Positions 25,325-28,311 of a DNA stretch of 28,311 nt are shown in pieces. The notes under the pieces were generated by a model that was given only the letters and a program-made list of their open reading frames with translations, was not told where the DNA came from and did not search any database. Positions within the stretch are counted from its first letter, which is position 1, and every line of letters begins with the position of its first letter. The position numbers and the translations under genes are program-made. Where the stretch lies: positions 1 to 28,311 of the forward strand of contig JBGTQJ010000089.1 in the NCBI GenBank assembly GCA_041941305.1, in the 5' to 3' direction. Origin of the DNA: JANSWP01 sp041941305 (GTDB lineage Bacteria > Bacteroidota > Bacteroidia > Chitinophagales > Saprospiraceae).

Positions 25325-25430
25325 CTTGAAACTTACACTTTTGATAATCAATTAATTAACTTTTATTTTTAAAAAAAAAAATTGATTATTAATTTACTTT
25401 CCAAGGATAAAAGGGAACATACCAGCAAAA

Positions 25431-25475
25431 AATAAAAGATATTTTTGTCTTTTATTATGTCTTTACCTATATTTG
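25431..25475 (+). promoter_or_regulatory. Rrf2 gene promoter with overlapping dyad
   Basis: A perfect -7 element TATATTTG (25468-25475) and a TTTG -33 element (25444-25447) give a start near 25481. The -33 element lies within a 26-bp dyad with arms AATAAAAGA (25431-25439) and TCTTTTATT (25448-25456). Binding by the gene product would occlude the promoter, so negative autoregulation is likely. Confidence 0.7.
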
Positions 25476-25517
25476 CTCCAGTAATTTAGCAAGCCTTAAT
25501 AATCCAAGAACGATTAG

Positions 25518-25943
25518 ATGTTTTCCAAAAGTTGCAAATACGCCATTCGAGCGGTTTTGTATCTCGCTGTTTATGCGAATGCCGACAACAAGTTAGGGGT
25601 CAGTGATATTGCTGATGCATTGGCAGTGCCTAAACACTTCCTGGCCAAAATATTGCAGCAATTATCCAGGGACAACCTAATCATGTCGGTAAAGGGGCCA
25701 AATGGTGGGTTTTATTTGAATGAGGAAAACGCGAATATGCCTTTGTATGACATTGTTAAAAGCATTGATGGCCCAGATGCATTTAACGCTTGTATTCTTG
25801 GATTGCCTGTATGTTCATCGGACAATCCTTGTCCATTACATGTCCAGGCTTTTTCTTTTAGAGATGGTTTACTGTATCAACTTGAAAATCAATCAATAGA
25901 AGAAATGGCAACCAGGATTGAACGTAAAAAATTGAAAATTTAG
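25518..25943 (+). CDS. Rrf2-family Fe-S transcriptional regulator (NsrR/IscR-like)
   Basis: A 141-residue Rrf2 protein. An N-terminal winged helix-turn-helix (MFSKSCKYAIRAVLYLA, then IADALAVPKHFLAKILQQL and wing VKGPNGGFYL) is followed by the dimer helix and a loop with three cysteines, C92-x6-C99-x5-C105. The positions and spacing resemble the Fe-S ligands of IscR (92/98/104) and NsrR (91/96/102), so it probably holds a cluster sensing NO, oxygen or iron. It is divergent from nosZ. The same dyad occurs in its own promoter and at the nosZ start site, which makes nosZ its most likely target (inference). Confidence 0.9.
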   Translation: MFSKSCKYAIRAVLYLAVYANADNKLGVSDIADALAVPKHFLAKILQQLSRDNLIMSVKGPNGGFYLNEENANMPLYDIVKSIDGPDAFNACILGLPVCSSDNPCPLHVQAFSFRDGLLYQLENQSIEEMATRIERKKLKI

Positions 25944-26176
25944 AATGTAAAGGTCAAAAGTTTTTCGATCTGATCTTTTTATTCAAAAATTCGGTTGTGT
26001 ACCACAATGGATGATGCCTAACTCGCCGCACATTTTTGGATGCGGTTCAAAGAGGCTAACGGGGGTCAATGCAGCCCGTTTGGGACTATGTTGCCCCTAT
26101 AACCCTTTGTGAGGGGTACAAGGCGCCGCGATCATTTCGCATTATGCATTTTAGAAACAACCAAAATATCACTATC

Positions 26177-26656
26177 ATGAAAAAAGTAATCATTTTTCTG
26201 GCATTTGCTGCGCTCCTTATTGCATGCGGCAGCGAAACAACCACTGAACAGGATGATCCTGCTCCGAAACCTAAGAGCATGGTAAAAAAAGATAAACCTG
26301 CCGATGATGGTAAAGGCATTGGAGCAATTAAAAATGTAGAACTCAATACTCCCCTGGTCGCTTCTATGGTTGAAAATGGGAAGGGTGTTTATGAACTCAA
26401 ATGTGCAGCTTGCCACAAACTTACCGATCAGCGAGTTGTAGGACCAGGTTGGAAAAGCATTACCGAAAAACGGAAACCAGAATGGATAATGAACATGACC
26501 CTCAACGTGGATGTCATGCTAGCAGAAGATCCAACTGCCCGGGAATTGCTCAAAGAATGCCTGGTAAGAATGCCTAATCAAAACCTCACCGAGCAAGAAG
26601 CCAGAGATGTCCTAGAATTTATGTACGCCAATGATGGACAAACAGTTGGCAGTTAG
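26177..26656 (+). CDS. Monohaem cytochrome c lipoprotein
   Basis: A 159-residue protein with lipobox LIAC (Cys17), a charged linker, and a class I cytochrome c domain: haem motif CAACH (Cys76, Cys79, His80) and axial-ligand candidate Met132 in VRMPNQ, then LTEQEARDVLEFMY. It is likely a membrane-anchored periplasmic electron carrier that could feed NosZ, as c-type cytochromes do in other clade II clusters. The reading frame stays open 36 codons upstream, but that part is not signal-like, and the ATG at 26177 starts a standard lipoprotein signal. The 233-bp gap after the Rrf2 gene holds no regulatory boxes that I could find. Its stop is followed by a long tandem repeat. Confidence 0.88.
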   Translation: MKKVIIFLAFAALLIACGSETTTEQDDPAPKPKSMVKKDKPADDGKGIGAIKNVELNTPLVASMVENGKGVYELKCAACHKLTDQRVVGPGWKSITEKRKPEWIMNMTLNVDVMLAEDPTARELLKECLVRMPNQNLTEQEARDVLEFMYANDGQTVGS

Positions 26657-26660
26657 CATC

Positions 26661-26815
26661 TCAGTTTTCAGTTGTCGGTTGTCAATATACTGGACAAACC
26701 GACAACTGACAAACCGACAACTGACAAACCGACAACTGACAACCGACAACTGACAAACCGACAACTGACAACCGACAACTGACAAACCGAAAACTGACAA
26801 ACCGACAACTGAAAA
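26661..26815. repeat. 14-15-bp tandem repeat array with inverted copy
   Basis: Seven units of GACAACTGACAAACC, two of them 14-bp variants and one GAAAACTG variant, run from 26701 to 26803, with a partial unit before (26693) and after (to 26815). An inverted copy lies at 26661-26683. The array ends 2 bases before the ATG at 26818. Units lack spacers, so this is not CRISPR. Confidence 0.9.
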
Positions 26816-26817
26816 TC

Positions 26818-28086
26818 ATGCAACGTTTCTGGTTCAAAATTGCTTTGTTCAATTTCTTAATTGCAGCCTGTATTGGTGCCTTGCTGCGTTTTGCATTTGT
26901 TGAAGAAATTTCCTGGTTAACCTTTAGGTATTGGTTACATGGTCATTCACATGTAGCCATGCTGGGATGGATTTATTTAGGACTATTTGCGCTTTTAATT
27001 CACGCTTTTTTACCGGAGGAGAAACAACAATCTAAATTTTACAACCGCCTTTTTTGGTTGACTCAAATAAGCGTGTTGGGAATGTTGATTTCATTCCTAT
27101 TGCAGGGATATGCGGCATGGTCCATCGGGTTTTCTTCTATGCACATTGTATTGTCTTATGTTTTTGTTTGGCAGTTTTGGAAAGATCTTTCGGCAGTAGG
27201 TAGTAGGCAGACAAGTAGCTTGGAGGATAATTTGCCGACTTCTTATTTTAGACAACCAGCTGAACAATTCATCAAGGCTTCATTAGGTTTTTTAGTCCTC
27301 TCTACTTTCGCAATTTGGGCAATGCCTCCCATCATCATTAGTGGCAATGCAGGTTCAGCATTCTATTATGGAGCAGTTCAATTCTATTTGCATTTCCAAT
27401 TCAATGGCTGGTTCATATTTGCAGTGCTTGGACTATTCTTTAAATTATTGGAAAATCGGGGCATTTCAATGCCTTTAAAACTCACGAACGCTTTTTATTG
27501 GTTACTGTTACTTTCCTGTTTTTTAACATTTGCCCTTGCAGTCACCTGGAGTACCCCCTTGCCATTTTTGTTTTTGATAAATAGCATTGGCGTGAGCATC
27601 CAACTTGCTGCCTTGATATCATTTCTATTAATAATTAAAAAGGTTTGGAGGGAAATAAGACCAGTACTTTCCGGTTGGATTCGTCTGTTGTTGGTAATTG
27701 CTTTTTTGTCCTTCGTACTAAAAATATGGATACAAACGGCAGTTGTCATTCCCTACATAGCAACGGTAGCGTACACGATCAGAAATTACGCAATTGGATT
27801 CCTGCATCTGATGTTATTGGGCATGATCACTTCCTTTATTTTAGGATATGGTTCGTATAGAGGGCTTTTGAATTTTCGATCCTCTACCGCCAAAATTGGA
27901 TTGGGACTTTTTCTCAGTGGTTTCATTTTCAGCGAGGCCATTCTTTTCATTCAAGGAACCATGTTTTGGGGGGCGATGGGTTTTATGCCATTGTATTATG
28001 AACTTCTCTTTTTCGTATCTCTCCCAATGCCTTTAGGAATAGGTATTTTACTGATTGCCCAATTGAGGTACCGGGGTGTTTTTTAG
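26818..28086 (+). CDS. Polytopic membrane protein, haem-copper oxidase subunit I-like
   Basis: A 422-residue inner-membrane protein with about 11-12 hydrophobic helices. Histidines lie in or near helices: His41-x-His43-x-His45 in WLHGHSHVAMLGW, one in SSMHIVLSY, one in YLHFQFNGW, and one in IGFLHLMLLGM. This pattern recalls cytochrome cbb3/NO-reductase catalytic subunits and the NnrS family, but the full haem/copper ligand set is not evident, so it is a distant relative rather than a proven oxidase. The hydrophilic loop at about 125-152 (SAVGSRQTSSLEDNLPTSYF) is partly encoded by the tandem repeat GGCAGTAGGTAGTAGGCAG and looks inserted. The start codon abuts a repeat array with no ribosome-binding site. 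Confidence 0.6.
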   Translation: MQRFWFKIALFNFLIAACIGALLRFAFVEEISWLTFRYWLHGHSHVAMLGWIYLGLFALLIHAFLPEEKQQSKFYNRLFWLTQISVLGMLISFLLQGYAAWSIGFSSMHIVLSYVFVWQFWKDLSAVGSRQTSSLEDNLPTSYFRQPAEQFIKASLGFLVLSTFAIWAMPPIIISGNAGSAFYYGAVQFYLHFQFNGWFIFAVLGLFFKLLENRGISMPLKLTNAFYWLLLLSCFLTFALAVTWSTPLPFLFLINSIGVSIQLAALISFLLIIKKVWREIRPVLSGWIRLLLVIAFLSFVLKIWIQTAVVIPYIATVAYTIRNYAIGFLHLMLLGMITSFILGYGSYRGLLNFRSSTAKIGLGLFLSGFIFSEAILFIQGTMFWGAMGFMPLYYELLFFVSLPMPLGIGILLIAQLRYRGVF

Positions 28087-28089
28087 GGG

Positions 28090-28173
28090 TTCTGGTTGCT
28101 GGTTTGCTGGTTTGCTGGTTTGCAGATTACTGATGAAACCAAGAACCCAGAACCCAGAACCCAGCAACCAGAA
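28090..28173. repeat. Short tandem repeats forming an inverted pair
   Basis: TTCTGGTTGCTGG (28090-28102) is complementary to CCAGCAACCAGAA (28161-28173). Between them lie three GGTTTGCT-type units and three AGAACCC units. It starts right after the upstream stop codon and may act as its terminator. Confidence 0.6.
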
Positions 28174-28180
28174 AACCAGG

Positions 28181-28246
28181 TGACATTTATCACTAAAACA
28201 AGGTGACATTTGTCAACTTCCATTTTATTCCTATAACACATTTTTG
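28181..28246 (+). promoter_or_regulatory. Promoter with tandem Crp/Fnr-like boxes (edge gene)
   Basis: TGACATTTATCA at 28181-28192 and TGACATTTGTCA at 28204-28215 are 23 bp apart. A -7-like CATTTTTG ends at 28246, 36.5 bp from the proximal box centre, the same as at nosZ. The start near 28252 is about 21 nt before an ATG. Confidence 0.7.
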
Positions 28247-28272
28247 CATCATCAATTTAACTTGACAAAGTC

Positions 28273-28311
28273 ATGTTAGCGTTTTTTAAATTTATTGTTT
28301 TTTCGTTTTCG
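28273..28311 (+). CDS. Start of a gene cut by the window end
   Basis: ATG at 28273 opens 13 codons (MLAFFKFIVFSFS) with no stop before the window edge. The hydrophobic beginning suggests a signal peptide or membrane anchor. It is judged a gene mainly because a strong regulon-type promoter lies at the right distance upstream. Product not identifiable. Confidence 0.5.
   Translation, partial: MLAFFKFIVFSFS

Noticed and set aside
25342..25391. AT-rich inverted repeat (TGATAATCAATT / AATTGATTATTA) as another regulator site
   Set aside because: The region is almost pure A/T, so such complementarity is expected by chance; spacing does not match the box pairs.
26069..26176. 36-codon extension of the cytochrome gene
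   Set aside because: It would place a non-signal sequence before an intact lipoprotein signal peptide, so the ATG at 26177 is preferred.
26612..26800. Minus-strand open frame across the repeat array
   Set aside because: Its sequence is only the translated repeat (SCRFVSCRFV pattern); there is no signal of coding.
26693..26815. Tandem array as a possible CRISPR
   Set aside because: Units are 14-15 bp, directly abutting, with no unique spacers and no cas genes nearby.

Overview
The window looks like a chromosomal segment of a Bacteroidota bacterium, plausibly a Saprospiria-like lineage (lineage call is inference). Reasons: moderately AT-rich DNA, start codons mostly without Shine-Dalgarno sequences, promoter elements close to the Bacteroidota -7 consensus TAnnTTTG, a type IX secretion (T9SS) C-terminal sorting domain, FPGCE-type TonB, a TPR/HisKA_2 kinase with a LytTR regulator, and a clade II (Sec/lipoprotein) nitrous oxide reductase.

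Right part (19.2-28.3 kb): a clade II nos locus. On the minus strand run nosZ, a NosB-like membrane protein overlapping nosL, a fasciclin lipoprotein, a decayed outer-membrane barrel gene, and nosD. Divergent from nosZ on the plus strand lie an Rrf2 regulator with three cysteines, a monohaem c-type cytochrome lipoprotein, a polytopic membrane protein with an HGHSH motif, and the first 13 codons of another gene at the window edge. Left part (0.1-5.9 kb, minus strand): nosF-nosY, a YceI protein, an outer-membrane porin, a second YceI-like protein and a TonB. The middle (6-19 kb, plus strand) separates the two nos halves. It holds an FMN-dependent alpha-hydroxy-acid oxidase, a LytTR response regulator, a TPR histidine kinase, three tandem paralogous secreted proteins sharing a C-terminal domain, and a T9SS-exported Calx-beta protein.

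The two nos halves are tied together by regulation. Five promoters (tonB, yceI-porin, nosF, nosZ and the gene at the right edge) each carry two Crp/Fnr-like palindromes of the form TGAY-N4-RTCA, 22-23 bp apart. The proximal box centre is always 36.5 or 37.5 bp from the end of a -7-like element, which is class II activator geometry. A second signal, a 26-bp dyad, overlaps the -33 element of the Rrf2 gene and recurs at the predicted nosZ start site (18 of 26 positions identical). This suggests nosZ is activated by a Crp/Fnr protein and repressed by the neighbouring Fe-S-type Rrf2 protein.

The intergenic DNA is rich in small hairpin elements. Three share a GCGAAAAAC-type core but have different self-complementary arms. 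One of them sits inside the signal-peptide region of the second surface paralog and has been kept as open reading frame. A separate 179-bp inverted-repeat element precedes the oxidase gene, and short tandem repeats flank or enter several genes. No tRNA, rRNA, CRISPR array or transposase gene was seen.
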